Source of the DNA: an uncultured Arenicella sp.
Lineage (GTDB): Bacteria > Pseudomonadota > Gammaproteobacteria > Arenicellales > Arenicellaceae
Direction: 5' to 3'
Assembly: GCA_937974565.1 (NCBI GenBank)
Contig: CALJWL010000037.1
Location: 62,001-126,000 of the forward strand
DNA length: 64,000 nt
Positions 44,199 through 54,335 of the stretch are shown here, piece by piece. Under the pieces are notes generated by a model. The model was not told the DNA's origin. It ran no database searches and was given only the letters and a program-made list of their open reading frames with translations. Each line of letters opens with the position of its first letter. Positions within the stretch are counted from its first letter, which is position 1. The translations under genes and the position numbers were made by a program.

Positions 44199-47100
44199 TC
44201 AACTGTTGATTCACGGCGTTCTTCAGAGCCGGCTTTTCCATAGTCACTTTCGATCTCCTTTTTTGTGGTTTTTTGAGCCGCTTTAAGAGGGTTTCCTTCG
44301 CTGTCAATTTCGACCATTTCAAAGTCTTCCCACGACCCTTTGGCCTGATAACTTCTGAAACTGGCACGGCGCATATCATCCTTAAATATTTGCGAAGTTA
44401 AAAAAACAACGGCTCCGGCTGTCGGGTTTGCCAACGCACTTAATAGGGTTAAATTGCCACCCAACTCAGGAGAAATATGCACATCCATGTCAATCAACTC
44501 TTCGTCCAAACTAAGCTTACCTTCCATGCGAACAAATACAGCAGGGGTCAGAATAAACGCTTCTTGTAAGATCGCATCACCGTTGGACAACAGCCCTCGG
44601 TAACGCATTCGATCAAACTGCAAACCACTGGCAAACACATCGCGAAAGTCGAACACTAAACGGCGCGCAATTGTATTGAAATTAAGCAACCCAACAAGCT
44701 TGCCACTGCCCGGTTCCACTTGCACTAGTTCACCGTCTTTAACAAACAAATCAAACTTACCATTTAGCCTAGAGTAGTCAAATTCATGCGGTGCCCCAGC
44801 CCATTCCAGCGTGCCGCCCATTGAACCGCGACCTTTACGAATATAGCCTTCAAAGTCCATGTCATTTAACGCACCTTCCGCCTCATCTATGGTGGTGCTA
44901 AAATCGAATGACGACAAAGAGCCGGTCGTTTTTCGGTTTGTCCACCCGCCTGCCGCCACGGTTCGGATACCGTTATGCACTAATGCTAACTTTTCAACCA
45001 CCCATTGATCGTTGTTTGTCCTACCACGAAAATCCAACGCGCCTAATTGACGCCCATTCATCTTTAGCGCGTCAATGGTCAAATTAATTGTCGGATAGTC
45101 CGTGGGTTGCAACGTTTTCTCTATTGGCTCAACGTCAACATCAATATTGTCATCAAGGGGACCAATAATCAGTTTATCCAAATCAAAACTGTAAACGGCT
45201 TCGTCCGCCCTAGGCGTTAGAGTTGCTTGACCCGAGACATGGTCGCCATTTAGCTGACCAGTCCAAAGCAAACCATCGACTGTGGCCATCTTGATATCTA
45301 ACGAACCAAATGGTCGGCTCAATGAAATCGCAGACGGAGTCTTGATGCGAACACTTTTCATCGCATCAAGAAAATCGGTATTTTGACTGGCTTTTATCGG
45401 TTCAAATTGAGCCAATTCAATCACCGAATCAAGCAAATTGTCGATGTCCAATTGAGGGTGTTCTATGTGAATATTGATGCCCCGTGGTGGCTCGCTGTTT
45501 TGTTCAACTAAGGGCACATCAACCGCAGTGTTGCCTATTTCTATCAACGCGCGGTCAAACAAACTGCTAGGCTTGCCTTGTTCGTTAACGCTTGAGTCAG
45601 TCTCATCTATTACTGCTCGGGCTAATTCAGGGGCGTTATCAGCTTCAAATCTCGCTCTAAGCAAATCGTTGTAACTTAATAATAGACTGGCTTTTGGTGT
45701 CTTGCCATCGACGGTCCTTCCACCCAAATTAAGTGACAAATCAAATACGGCTGCCGCCCCAGCCGGTTTAGCCAACGGCTCGGGTGCCGTCACCCCCACA
45801 CCGACAAGATTCGAGTTACCGTTGATGATTAGATTTGAACCGTCTATGTCCAAAGTACCATTCCATGCAGTCTGCCCCGAAAACCAAGTAAGCATGTGTT
45901 CGCCAATCCATGGCTCTAACTCGGCCGTTTTAGCGAATCCAGACCCTTGCAATTGCATTTTGGGCGGACGAGTTTGCTCGGTGGTAATAAGCTTAGCCTT
46001 AGCTGTACCACCTAAAAACTTTGCTGTTATTTTTTCTGAAGTAACTGTTTTATCGGTGAAAGATATCACGCTATCAATATCGGTAAGCGGCACACCCGAA
46101 GGCAACGTCACCGCACCTGACTTTATCGTGGCGGTACCATTAACGGATAGATCTCGAATTTTGTTTAACGGAAACTCTAACGTCACATCAATATCAACCT
46201 TACCGCCAGTCGGTTGCACCGGTAACACCTTAGGGCGTTGATCAGCCGGGATCAATGGCCCTTGGAAAATAAACGCCATGCCCTTTTCTAATGAGGTCTG
46301 CGTTCTACCATTAAGCTTTAGCAGCGCACCGGGGGAAAAAATATTTTCTATGGTTAATTTGCCATCGCTAACTGAGTCACCGTTAAGCCGTAATTGGTTC
46401 GGGTATATGCTCAAAAGATCATTTTCTAACGTGGCAACGCCTTTACCATTGGTTGCTGCTGGCCAATCAAAGGCCGGCGAATAATCAATCACTGCGCCAT
46501 CAAAATCGCCTGTAATCAACAATTCAGCTTTACCATCCGCCATTGCTGTCGGGGTTAACTCACCACGATAACTGGCCCGGCCGTTTTCTAAATTGCCTTG
46601 TTTAAAAGCGACAGTGAGCCATTCTTTAAATTTGGCCAATTTCTTTACTTCGGGCAAATAGCCTGAAAGCGTGTCGATATCATCAACCGTGAATTTTGCA
46701 CTGACGTCCAGTAACAACGGTTTTACATTAGTCACAACGTCGCCGTTTTGAAAACTCAAGTCACTGATAGATTCAACGGTGAATAAGTCGCCCAAAGCGG
46801 AGACTTTTTGACTGCTATTAGCCACAGTCAAACTGGCGTTTATGTCATATATTGAAAGGTTTGGATCATTGAACTGCGCTTGGCGTAATGACGCTTGAAT
46901 TTCACCATTAGCGTTTCTAACCCAAGTGAAACGACCTTTCGCAGAATCAACCGGAAAACTCGTTGGATAAAGGCGACTCCATTCAAAAGTTGAATCCGTT
47001 GATTTAAAATTGAAACTGCCTTTATCAAGCCCCGCGACTAAGTCACCACTGAGGTTGTTCAATGCCGGTAATGATTCGAGCGACTTGAAACCCAAGTCAC

Positions 47101-48010
47101 TGACCGACGCATTAAGAGACCAGTCACTGATATCCATCAAAGCGCCTGTAAAAGTAAAGTCAACATCATGCAAAACACCAGACACTTGGGCGTCCAACAC
47201 CCAACGTAATTTATCCGTCAACCCGCTGAGAGCTAGAAAGTCTCTAATGCTTGCAACGTTCAAGCGTGCCAAACTTACACGCCCAATACCGTCTTCGACT
47301 TTAAACGATAAGTCCCCAGGCTTGACCAGCTGCTGATCTGCGCCACTGGTGAGTTCAATAGACGCATCCCAATTATCCGATGAAAACAAATCACCTTGCG
47401 CAACGGCAATGGCCGTTACCCGACCCTTGGGGCTGGTTATCGTCGCTTTCGAGGACCGACTCTGTTGCTGACGATCATAAACAAACGATATATCTTTATA
47501 GCGTTTAATTGAGCCATTTGATTGACGCCAACGAATTTCACCGTCATGCCAGGCCGCGCTTGATTGGTTGAGCATCCAAGAGAGCAGGCGTTTACGGTTA
47601 AACCCCAACTCTTTACGATCAGACAGGGTAATACCGGCAATCTGAAGTTTGTTATTGGGTAACGTCACCACTTCCAGGCTGGGACGCTCAACTGCGAAAT
47701 CAGTGAACCTTGGCCACAGTGTAAAAAGTGAACTAGGGCTGACAACCACCGCCGCACTATCAAACGATAAGGCTGCCTGGTTGGGGGTATCACTTTCGAT
47801 ATACAAGCCTTGTATACGCAACGCAGGCGACCCACCGACCCACGACGTTTCTAACTGCTCAATTTTTACGGGGCGCCCAAAAACCGATGTCAGATTATCT
47901 TCCAACAAACCTTTGTGTCGTTCCGCAGAACCAAAATACAAGGCCAAACCTACCCAACATAAACAGTAGAGTAAAAGCAGTATGCCTATAATTTTAGCTA
48001 ATAGTTTCAA
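44195..48010 (-). CDS. yhdP: AsmA-like envelope protein YhdP
   Basis: A very large protein (1271 residues) with one N-terminal membrane helix (IGILLLLYCLCWVGLALYFG) and a long beta-rich periplasmic body, as in the E. coli YhdP/TamB/AsmA group, which move phospholipids toward the outer membrane. The start LEDNLTSVFGRPVKIEQLET and the C-terminal LVGLLNFNTIARRLVFDFRD, then FEMVEIDSEG, are characteristic of YhdP. Lies between rng and the nitrilase gene. Confidence 0.95.
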   Translation of the reverse strand: MKLLAKIIGILLLLYCLCWVGLALYFGSAERHKGLLEDNLTSVFGRPVKIEQLETSWVGGSPALRIQGLYIESDTPNQAALSFDSAAVVVSPSSLFTLWPRFTDFAVERPSLEVVTLPNNKLQIAGITLSDRKELGFNRKRLLSWMLNQSSAAWHDGEIRWRQSNGSIKRYKDISFVYDRQQQSRSSKATITSPKGRVTAIAVAQGDLFSSDNWDASIELTSGADQQLVKPGDLSFKVEDGIGRVSLARLNVASIRDFLALSGLTDKLRWVLDAQVSGVLHDVDFTFTGALMDISDWSLNASVSDLGFKSLESLPALNNLSGDLVAGLDKGSFNFKSTDSTFEWSRLYPTSFPVDSAKGRFTWVRNANGEIQASLRQAQFNDPNLSIYDINASLTVANSSQKVSALGDLFTVESISDLSFQNGDVVTNVKPLLLDVSAKFTVDDIDTLSGYLPEVKKLAKFKEWLTVAFKQGNLENGRASYRGELTPTAMADGKAELLITGDFDGAVIDYSPAFDWPAATNGKGVATLENDLLSIYPNQLRLNGDSVSDGKLTIENIFSPGALLKLNGRTQTSLEKGMAFIFQGPLIPADQRPKVLPVQPTGGKVDIDVTLEFPLNKIRDLSVNGTATIKSGAVTLPSGVPLTDIDSVISFTDKTVTSEKITAKFLGGTAKAKLITTEQTRPPKMQLQGSGFAKTAELEPWIGEHMLTWFSGQTAWNGTLDIDGSNLIINGNSNLVGVGVTAPEPLAKPAGAAAVFDLSLNLGGRTVDGKTPKASLLLSYNDLLRARFEADNAPELARAVIDETDSSVNEQGKPSSLFDRALIEIGNTAVDVPLVEQNSEPPRGINIHIEHPQLDIDNLLDSVIELAQFEPIKASQNTDFLDAMKSVRIKTPSAISLSRPFGSLDIKMATVDGLLWTGQLNGDHVSGQATLTPRADEAVYSFDLDKLIIGPLDDNIDVDVEPIEKTLQPTDYPTINLTIDALKMNGRQLGALDFRGRTNNDQWVVEKLALVHNGIRTVAAGGWTNRKTTGSLSSFDFSTTIDEAEGALNDMDFEGYIRKGRGSMGGTLEWAGAPHEFDYSRLNGKFDLFVKDGELVQVEPGSGKLVGLLNFNTIARRLVFDFRDVFASGLQFDRMRYRGLLSNGDAILQEAFILTPAVFVRMEGKLSLDEELIDMDVHISPELGGNLTLLSALANPTAGAVVFLTSQIFKDDMRRASFRSYQAKGSWEDFEMVEIDSEGNPLKAAQKTTKKEIESDYGKAGSEERRESTVE

Positions 48011-48060
48011 TGCTATATGAACAGTAGGTCGAGTCTAATTATTTGCTACTTTCTCAATGT

Positions 48061-49539
48061 CTACGCCAGCACAATCTCATAATCTTGTTGTAGAAAATGC
48101 GTGTCTACCTGTAAGCTGATCGGTCGATCAATAAACTCTTGTAAGTCTGCCAAACTGCTGGCCTCTTCGTCCAACAATAAATTGACCACGGCCGACGACG
48201 CCACAATGGTATACGACTGTGCCTTAAATTGACGGTCTTCGCGCAACAATTCGCGCAAAATTTCGTAACACACGGTTTGCACCGTTTTAACCATGCCCCG
48301 CCCATTACAGCTTGGGCAAGTTTCACACATTGTGTGTTCTAAACTTTCGCGAGTGCGTTTACGAGTAACCTCCACCAAGCCCAATGGGGAAATATCCGTG
48401 ATATTAATCTTGACCCGGTCTTTAACAATGGCGGCTTCTAAAGCGGCCAAGACTTGCTTCTTGTGTTTTGCACTTTGCATATCGATAAAATCGATGATGA
48501 TGATGCCACCTAAGTTACGCAACCGCATTTGATGCGCTATTTCAGTGGCGGCTTCAAGATTGGTTTTGAACAACGTTTCCTCGAGATTGCGACGGCCCAC
48601 ATAGCTTCCGGTATTAACGTCTATGGTGGTCATTGCCTCAGTTTGATCGATGATCATGTCACCGCCAGACTTGAGCATCACCTTGCGCTGCATTGCATTT
48701 TCGATTTCTTGCTCGACCGAATACAAACCAAACACAGGTTGCTCACCAGGGTAGTATTCAAGCAGTACAACGGCTTCCGGCACAAATTCTTTGGCAAAAC
48801 TCACGGCTTTATCAAAGGTCTCACGAGAATCTATGCGAATTTTCTCAAGGTTATCATGCACCAAATCACGCATAGTGCGCAGCGCTAAAGGCACATCCTC
48901 GTGAATCAACGACGCGGGCTTTGCTGTCGTCATTGACGACGACACATAGCCCCACAAACGCTGTTGAAATACAATGTCGTGAGCAATATCTTCGTCACTA
49001 GCGGACTCTGCCAGCGTACGGATAATAAAGCCACCGGCCAGCATTTGCTGTTCTATACAAGTCTCAACAATGCCGCGCAAACGATCGCGCTCTTCTTCAT
49101 TTTCAATCTTCTGTGAGATGCCAATGTCGTCGCCGTTAGGGAGATACACTAAATTGCGAGACGGCATACTCAGTTCGGTGGTTAATCGCGCACCCTTAGA
49201 GCCAATCGGGTCTTTAAGGGCCTGCACGAATACGGATTCACCCTCACGCACTAACTCTTGAATGGGCGGAACTTGTTTGATCGGGGTGCCGGAAAACGCA
49301 GGGTCGCTTCGAGCTATGTCGGCGGCGTGTAAAAACCCATTTTTATCAAGCCCGATATCAACGAACGCCGCTTGCATACCCGGCAACACACGCACCACTT
49401 TGCCTTTATAGATATTGCCAACAATACCACGCGATAAAGTGCGCTCTAAATGCAACTCTTGCACTACACCATTTTCGATCACCGCCACTCGCGTTTCACG
49501 CGGCGTGACATTAATCAGTATTTCTTCTTTGCTAGCCAT
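48061..49539 (-). CDS. rng: Ribonuclease G
   Basis: Endoribonuclease that matures the 16S rRNA 5' end and cuts some mRNAs. The 492-residue protein has an N-terminal S1 domain (RGIVGNIYKGKVVRVLPGMQ), the catalytic DNase-I-like region with TIDVNTGSYVGRR and IIIDFIDM, and the zinc-link cysteines in CETCPSCNGRG. It lacks the long C-terminal scaffold of RNase E. Located 72 bases after maf and 50 bases before yhdP. Confidence 0.97.
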   Translation of the reverse strand: MASKEEILINVTPRETRVAVIENGVVQELHLERTLSRGIVGNIYKGKVVRVLPGMQAAFVDIGLDKNGFLHAADIARSDPAFSGTPIKQVPPIQELVREGESVFVQALKDPIGSKGARLTTELSMPSRNLVYLPNGDDIGISQKIENEEERDRLRGIVETCIEQQMLAGGFIIRTLAESASDEDIAHDIVFQQRLWGYVSSSMTTAKPASLIHEDVPLALRTMRDLVHDNLEKIRIDSRETFDKAVSFAKEFVPEAVVLLEYYPGEQPVFGLYSVEQEIENAMQRKVMLKSGGDMIIDQTEAMTTIDVNTGSYVGRRNLEETLFKTNLEAATEIAHQMRLRNLGGIIIIDFIDMQSAKHKKQVLAALEAAIVKDRVKINITDISPLGLVEVTRKRTRESLEHTMCETCPSCNGRGMVKTVQTVCYEILRELLREDRQFKAQSYTIVASSAVVNLLLDEEASSLADLQEFIDRPISLQVDTHFLQQDYEIVLA

Positions 49540-49611
49540 TTAATTGTTATTAATCATTCACAAATACCGGGGTTATAGACCCTAAAGACCCGCTTTTGAC
49601 AAAGAACAACG

Positions 49612-50229
49612 TTACAACCAGTTCAGGTTAATATCCGTCAACAGTTGGTTCACTTCACGCAACGGAAGGCCTACCACATTGCTATAACTACCATTGATTA
49701 GCTTAACCCACGCTGAAGCAAAGCCCTGAATCGCGTACGCGCCGGCTTTGTCGGTGGGTTCACCGGTTGCCCAATAACGTTGCATTTGCGCCTCAGTAAC
49801 GCGGCCAAACTCCACATCTGTAATGACCAATTTAACTTGAGGCTTACCAGAAACCATCAGACACACCGCCGTCATCACCTGATGTTTACTGGCACTGAGT
49901 GCCGACCAGATGCGGGTTGCGTGTTCATAGTCGCGGGGTTTACCAAAAACTCGGTCACCCTGCACCACAATGGTGTCGGCCGCTAAAATAGCCGTTGTTG
50001 TAAGACTTGTTGACGGTATTTTCAGATCGATCGCAGCTTGAGCCGCTTTATCACGAGCAAGGCGCACCACAAAGTCTTCGGGTGCCTCACCTTCGGTGCG
50101 GCTCTCATCGGTGTTCGTGCTGTGTACGGAGAAATCCAAGCCCATGCTTGTCAACAACTCTCGTCGGCGTGGCGAAGCGGATGCAAGCACCAAAGACAGG
50201 GTCGAAGTAGGGAGGTCGCTTGATGCCAT
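49612..50229 (-). CDS. maf: Nucleoside triphosphate pyrophosphatase, Maf family
   Basis: Maf-type enzymes hydrolyse non-canonical nucleotides such as dTTP/UTP analogues. ATG at 50229 gives 205 residues; upstream codons fall inside rlmH. Hallmarks are LVLASASPRRRELL at the start, ILAADTIVVQGDRVFGKPRD near residue 80, and EPTDKAGAYAIQGFASAWV near residue 156. It lies one base after the rlmH stop. Confidence 0.95.
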   Translation of the reverse strand: MASSDLPTSTLSLVLASASPRRRELLTSMGLDFSVHSTNTDESRTEGEAPEDFVVRLARDKAAQAAIDLKIPSTSLTTTAILAADTIVVQGDRVFGKPRDYEHATRIWSALSASKHQVMTAVCLMVSGKPQVKLVITDVEFGRVTEAQMQRYWATGEPTDKAGAYAIQGFASAWVKLINGSYSNVVGLPLREVNQLLTDINLNWL

Positions 50230-50230
50230 A

Positions 50231-50704
50231 CTAATCGCCTCGATGATACGGAAGGCTGGCGTTGATGCTCCACGCCCGATATAACTGCTCAGCCAGCATA
50301 ACTCGCACCACTGGGTGTGCAAAAGTCATGGCCGACAAAGACCATTTCATTGGCACTTGATTAAGAAAATTAGAGTCTATGCCCTCAGGGCCACCCACCA
50401 TAATAGCCACGTCTTGGCTTTCATCAATCCAGTTTTGCAAGTGCTTTGCCAAATCATCAGTGCTGATGTGCTTGCCTTTGCGATCTAATGCGATGGTTAA
50501 CGCCCCCTTAGGCACGGCCTCTTGTAATGCGCTTGCTTCATCGCGAAGTATGCGCGCCGTATCGGCGTTTTTACCTCGCTTTTTCGCTTGAATTTCAATC
50601 AAGTCTAATGCGCAAAGAGTTGGCATGCGTTGGGCGTATTCTTTATACCCTTGCTCTACCCATCTTGGCATTTTGGTGCCAACGGCTAACAGTTTAATGC
50701 GCAT
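50231..50704 (-). CDS. rlmH: 23S rRNA (pseudouridine1915-N3)-methyltransferase
   Basis: SPOUT methyltransferase that modifies pseudouridine 1915 of 23S rRNA. ATG at 50704 (six codons inside the longest frame) gives the usual length of 157 residues starting MRIKLLAVGTKMPRW. Landmarks: ITIALDRKGKHISTDDLAKH-type central strand, VAIMVGGPEGID (SAM loop), and MTFAHPVVRVMLAEQLYRAW at the end. Downstream of nadD-rsfS, as common. Confidence 0.96.
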   Translation of the reverse strand: MRIKLLAVGTKMPRWVEQGYKEYAQRMPTLCALDLIEIQAKKRGKNADTARILRDEASALQEAVPKGALTIALDRKGKHISTDDLAKHLQNWIDESQDVAIMVGGPEGIDSNFLNQVPMKWSLSAMTFAHPVVRVMLAEQLYRAWSINASLPYHRGD

Positions 50705-50774
50705 AGGCCGCAGGGCAGGCACTGGCGTTGAACTTTAAACTGCTCGACAAACCTAGCATACAAACAGTGTCAAA

Positions 50775-51806
50775 CTAATCACCACGCTCATCACGGGCTT
50801 GCTCTACTAATTTTCGCACGTCTTCGTCCCACAATTTTTCCAGGTCATAGTAATTTCGCACTTCCGGACGCATCACATGCAACACTACGTCACCAAAGTC
50901 AACCAACACCCATTCTCCGACATCCGCCCCGTCTTCATTTAACGGCTTAACGCCTTGGCTACGCAATTTATCAGAGGCTGAACGCGCCAACGCCTTCACG
51001 TGTGTGTCGGAGCTGCCACTGACCACAATCATGTAATCAGCGAAATCTGAAATATCGGCTATATTGATGGCCTTTATGTCTTGACCTTTCACGTCTTCAA
51101 GCGCATCGATAACGTGGTCTTTAATCTGTTCAGGATTCATAATACTTTTTGTTACGGGGCTGTCGCCCATCATATAAATTTTCTGTGCTTGAATATAGTT
51201 AATGACGTCTTCAGTCAGAAAATTCCGCACAATGGTCTGCTGAGCCCCTCTTTTTTGCGTTAGCTTAGCTCTTAACTGTGTGGAAGACACGTCATAATCG
51301 CTGGCTTGGTAGAGCCATAGCTTGCCAGAGGCGTGTTCAAGCAGCTGGGCGGGCGACTCTACCAGACGTGAGGTCAGTTCACTAGGCACTTTGAACGAAT
51401 AACCGGGCCTATGCATTACAACCCAGTTAACGGTTTGCATTAACTCATCGTACTGGCGCCAAGTGTGCAAGGAATGCAGACTATCACCACCGATGATCAC
51501 ACACAGCCGAGATTCCGTGTAGCGCTGTTGAAACGCCTTTACCGTATCAATGGTGTAAGACGGGGCTTGACGCTTTATCTCAATATCGTCGGCCACATAC
51601 CGAGGTTCGTCTTTCAATGCGATTTTCAGCATCTCGAAACGCTGTTCTACGGTCGCATTGACCTGGTCTTTGTGCGGGGGGCGGGCACTGAGTACCCAAT
51701 TTATTTGGGCAAATTCAAGGGTCTTACACAGGGCATCAACCGCGTTTCTGTGGCCCAAGTGAACTGGGTCAAAAGTACCACCAAAAATTCCGATTAACGG
51801 GGCCAA
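50775..51806 (-). CDS. nadD-rsfS: NadD-RsfS fusion: nicotinate-nucleotide adenylyltransferase and ribosomal silencing factor
   Basis: One uninterrupted 343-codon frame holds two proteins. Residues 1 to about 212 are NadD, which makes deamido-NAD: GIFGGTFDPVHLGHRNA at the start, ADDIEIKRQAPSYTIDTV, and SDYDVSSTQLRAKL. Residues about 226-343 are RsfS, which binds ribosomal protein uL14 and blocks subunit joining in poor growth: GQDIKAINIADISDFADYMI, then VSGSSDTHVKALARS, VDFGDVVLHVMRPEVRNYYD and LEKLWDED. No stop or start-separated frame lies between; the junction region is KIYMMGDSPVTKSIMNPEQ, and those Met codons could also act as internal starts giving free RsfS. nadD and rsfS are normally separate neighbours. 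Confidence 0.92.
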   Translation of the reverse strand: MAPLIGIFGGTFDPVHLGHRNAVDALCKTLEFAQINWVLSARPPHKDQVNATVEQRFEMLKIALKDEPRYVADDIEIKRQAPSYTIDTVKAFQQRYTESRLCVIIGGDSLHSLHTWRQYDELMQTVNWVVMHRPGYSFKVPSELTSRLVESPAQLLEHASGKLWLYQASDYDVSSTQLRAKLTQKRGAQQTIVRNFLTEDVINYIQAQKIYMMGDSPVTKSIMNPEQIKDHVIDALEDVKGQDIKAINIADISDFADYMIVVSGSSDTHVKALARSASDKLRSQGVKPLNEDGADVGEWVLVDFGDVVLHVMRPEVRNYYDLEKLWDEDVRKLVEQARDERGD

Positions 51807-51869
51807 TTTAAGCTCTTTTTATCTGCAAACAAATTCACTCTCAACATGGAAATGAGACTAGTTAGGCGA

Positions 51870-53105
51870 TTAAGTGCGTATATGACCATCACCAAACACC
51901 ACGTATTTCTGCGATGTAAGACCTTCCAAACCAACGGGGCCACGGGCATGCAGTTTATCAGTGCTAATCCCTATTTCAGCGCCCAACCCAAACTCAAATC
52001 CATCGGCAAAGCGCGTGGATGCATTCACCATCACTGAGCTTGAGTCGACTTGCTGAATAAATAAACGGCTGGTTGAATAGCTCTGCGTTACAATACTCTC
52101 GGTATGACCCGAGCTGTACTGATCTATATGAGCCATTGCTTGCTCGACATTATCAACAACACGAATCGACAATACCGGAGCCAAGTATTCGGTTTGCCAA
52201 TCTTCTTGGGTCGCCGCCTTCATGGCGACCACTCTCTGCGTGCGTTCACAACCACGTAACTCCACGCCTATTGCTTGATATTGCTTACACAAAGGGGGGA
52301 GTAACTCTTCCGCTCGATCGACATGTATCAACAGCGTTTCCATCGCATTGCACACACCGTAACGGTGAGTTTTTGCATTAATTGCAATGTCGAAGGCTTT
52401 TTTCGAGTCGGCGTCTTTATCAAGATAAACGTGGCAAATTCCGTCTAAATGCTTAATCACCGGCACCGTTGCATCAGCACTGATACGCTCAATTAAACCT
52501 TTGCCACCTCTTGGCACAATCACGTCCACGTATTCGGGCATACTGATCAGTTCGCCCACTGCCGCACGGTCAGTGGTTTGAATGACTTGCACCACATCAG
52601 CTGGCAAACCTGCCTCAACCAACCCAGCAGAGATGCATTTGGCAATGGCTTGGTTTGAGTTGATGGCCTCTGAGCCACCACGCAAAATAGTTGCATTGCC
52701 AGACTTTAAGCACAAAATAGCCGCGTCAACAGTGACGTTAGGTCTTGATTCATAAACAATCCCTATCACGCCTAATGGCACACGCATTTTGCCAACTTGA
52801 ATTCCGCTTGGCATGTAGCTCATGTCGGTAACTTCACCTACAGGGTCAGACAAACCAGCCACTTGCCGGCAACCCTTGGCCATCGCCAGCACCCCGTTGT
52901 CGGTTAACTCCAATCTGTCTAACAACGCGGCATCCAAACCTTTAGCCTTACCCGCTTCTAAGTCTATCGCATTGGCCGCACGCAGTTCAGGAATACGCTC
53001 CTCAAGTTGCGTTGCAATGGCCTCAAGAGCAGCGTCTTTAGTGCCTCTGGTGGTGGCGGCAACCAACTTTGATGCGGCTCGCGCTTGGCGGCCAACTAGC
53101 TTCAT
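51870..53105 (-). CDS. proA: Gamma-glutamyl phosphate reductase
   Basis: NADPH enzyme of proline synthesis, converting gamma-glutamyl phosphate to glutamate semialdehyde. ATG at 53105 has AGGA six bases upstream and gives 411 residues; a GTG nine codons upstream is less likely. Landmarks: [18 protein letters not shown] near residue 105, [12 protein letters not shown], and the catalytic Cys in [17 protein letters not shown]. Located between holA and nadD-rsfS. Confidence 0.96.
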   Translation of the reverse strand: MKLVGRQARAASKLVAATTRGTKDAALEAIATQLEERIPELRAANAIDLEAGKAKGLDAALLDRLELTDNGVLAMAKGCRQVAGLSDPVGEVTDMSYMPSGIQVGKMRVPLGVIGIVYESRPNVTVDAAILCLKSGNATILRGGSEAINSNQAIAKCISAGLVEAGLPADVVQVIQTTDRAAVGELISMPEYVDVIVPRGGKGLIERISADATVPVIKHLDGICHVYLDKDADSKKAFDIAINAKTHRYGVCNAMETLLIHVDRAEELLPPLCKQYQAIGVELRGCERTQRVVAMKAATQEDWQTEYLAPVLSIRVVDNVEQAMAHIDQYSSGHTESIVTQSYSTSRLFIQQVDSSSVMVNASTRFADGFEFGLGAEIGISTDKLHARGPVGLEGLTSQKYVVFGDGHIRT

Positions 53106-53225
53106 GGTTTCCTGAATCTCTAATGTAGTCACGGCTTTTTACTTCTGTTTTTGTGTTAATTAAATTCGTTGTTGATTAAGAGTACTCAACCTATCAATTT
53201 AGACTGCGACTCTCGCTGCCTTGAA

Positions 53226-54275
53226 TTAGGCACTGACTTTAGTGCTGCACACCGGCACCAAACATAAACGCGCGCAAAGCTGCTCAATTTGATACCACAC
53301 ATCGCCCACATCGCTGTAGCGCTGGCCCTTGACGGTTTGATCTAAATTAGCGGCGTGTTCCAAAGCGCTGGCACATTGATCAGCACTTAAGCGCTGTAAA
53401 GCCGCGCTGACAATAGGCTCACGCTTACTCCAGATGCGGTGTTCTTTAAATAGCAGCCCTCGCTGTTGCCCCATTTGTTCACTGGCAGAGATCGCAGCCA
53501 AAGTGCGAATTTCTTTAACCAAAGACCAAATTAAAATGACCGGTTCAACCCCTTCACTCTGAAGGCGACTCTTAATTCTTAAGACACGATTGAAATCGCC
53601 TAAAAGTGCGGCGTCTGTTAATGCGTAAACGTCAAAACGGGCCTGATCGGCCAAGCTTTGCTCCAACAGTTCCAACGTGACGGCGCCTTCTTGGGCTAAA
53701 ACTTGTAACTTGTCAATTTCCTGCGCTGCGGCCAGCACATTTCCTTCGGTTTTTTCAGACAACGTATCCGCCACACCGGCTTCTAACCGTAACGCTCGGC
53801 TCTGAAAACGCTGTTTAACCCAGCGTGGAAATTGCGCCTTGCTTATTTCATAACCGTCGGCAACCCAAGCGATGGCGTCCAGCGTCTTAAACCATTTGGC
53901 ATTGCGCTGTCGCTTATCCAACAAGGGCATCAAAATGATCAAAATATCGTCTTGAGGCAAGTAGTTGCAGTATTCAACGATCGCTTTAGTGCCTGATGTA
54001 CCCAAACTTTTCGGCACACGAAGCTCCAAGATACGCTTTTCAGAAAATAAAGACATAGCCTGACCAACCCCTGTTAACGAAGACCAGTCAAACCCTGTTT
54101 CCACTTGATACTTTAAACGTTCAGCAAACCCGTGTTCTTTAATAATGGTGCGCGCGGCGTCTAAAGCTTCTTCCATCAACAGCGGTTCTGCGCCATTGAT
54201 CAAAATTATTTTGGGCAGTGTGTCTGGGCCACACGCCTTAAGGCGCTGGCTCAAATCTTCAATGGCTACCTTCAT
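53226..54275 (-). CDS. holA: DNA polymerase III subunit delta
   Basis: Clamp-loader delta subunit that opens the beta clamp. The 349-residue protein follows the pattern of E. coli HolA (343): ILINGAEPLLMEEALDAART near the start, LDAIAWVADGYEI, LSEKTEGNVLAAAQEIDKL near the middle, and LLGDFNRVLRIKSRLQSEG. It directly follows lptE, as in most gammaproteobacteria. Confidence 0.95.
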   Translation of the reverse strand: MKVAIEDLSQRLKACGPDTLPKIILINGAEPLLMEEALDAARTIIKEHGFAERLKYQVETGFDWSSLTGVGQAMSLFSEKRILELRVPKSLGTSGTKAIVEYCNYLPQDDILIILMPLLDKRQRNAKWFKTLDAIAWVADGYEISKAQFPRWVKQRFQSRALRLEAGVADTLSEKTEGNVLAAAQEIDKLQVLAQEGAVTLELLEQSLADQARFDVYALTDAALLGDFNRVLRIKSRLQSEGVEPVILIWSLVKEIRTLAAISASEQMGQQRGLLFKEHRIWSKREPIVSAALQRLSADQCASALEHAANLDQTVKGQRYSDVGDVWYQIEQLCARLCLVPVCSTKVSA

Positions 54276-54335
54276 AATCCACTTTCGCCGACATTACTCT
54301 GCCTTCACCCCGCAGTGAAAGCAAACCCAAGAGCA

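Noticed and set aside
45702-46241. 179-codon plus-strand frame inside yhdP
   Set aside because: Lies wholly within a well-supported minus-strand gene and has no recognisable motif.
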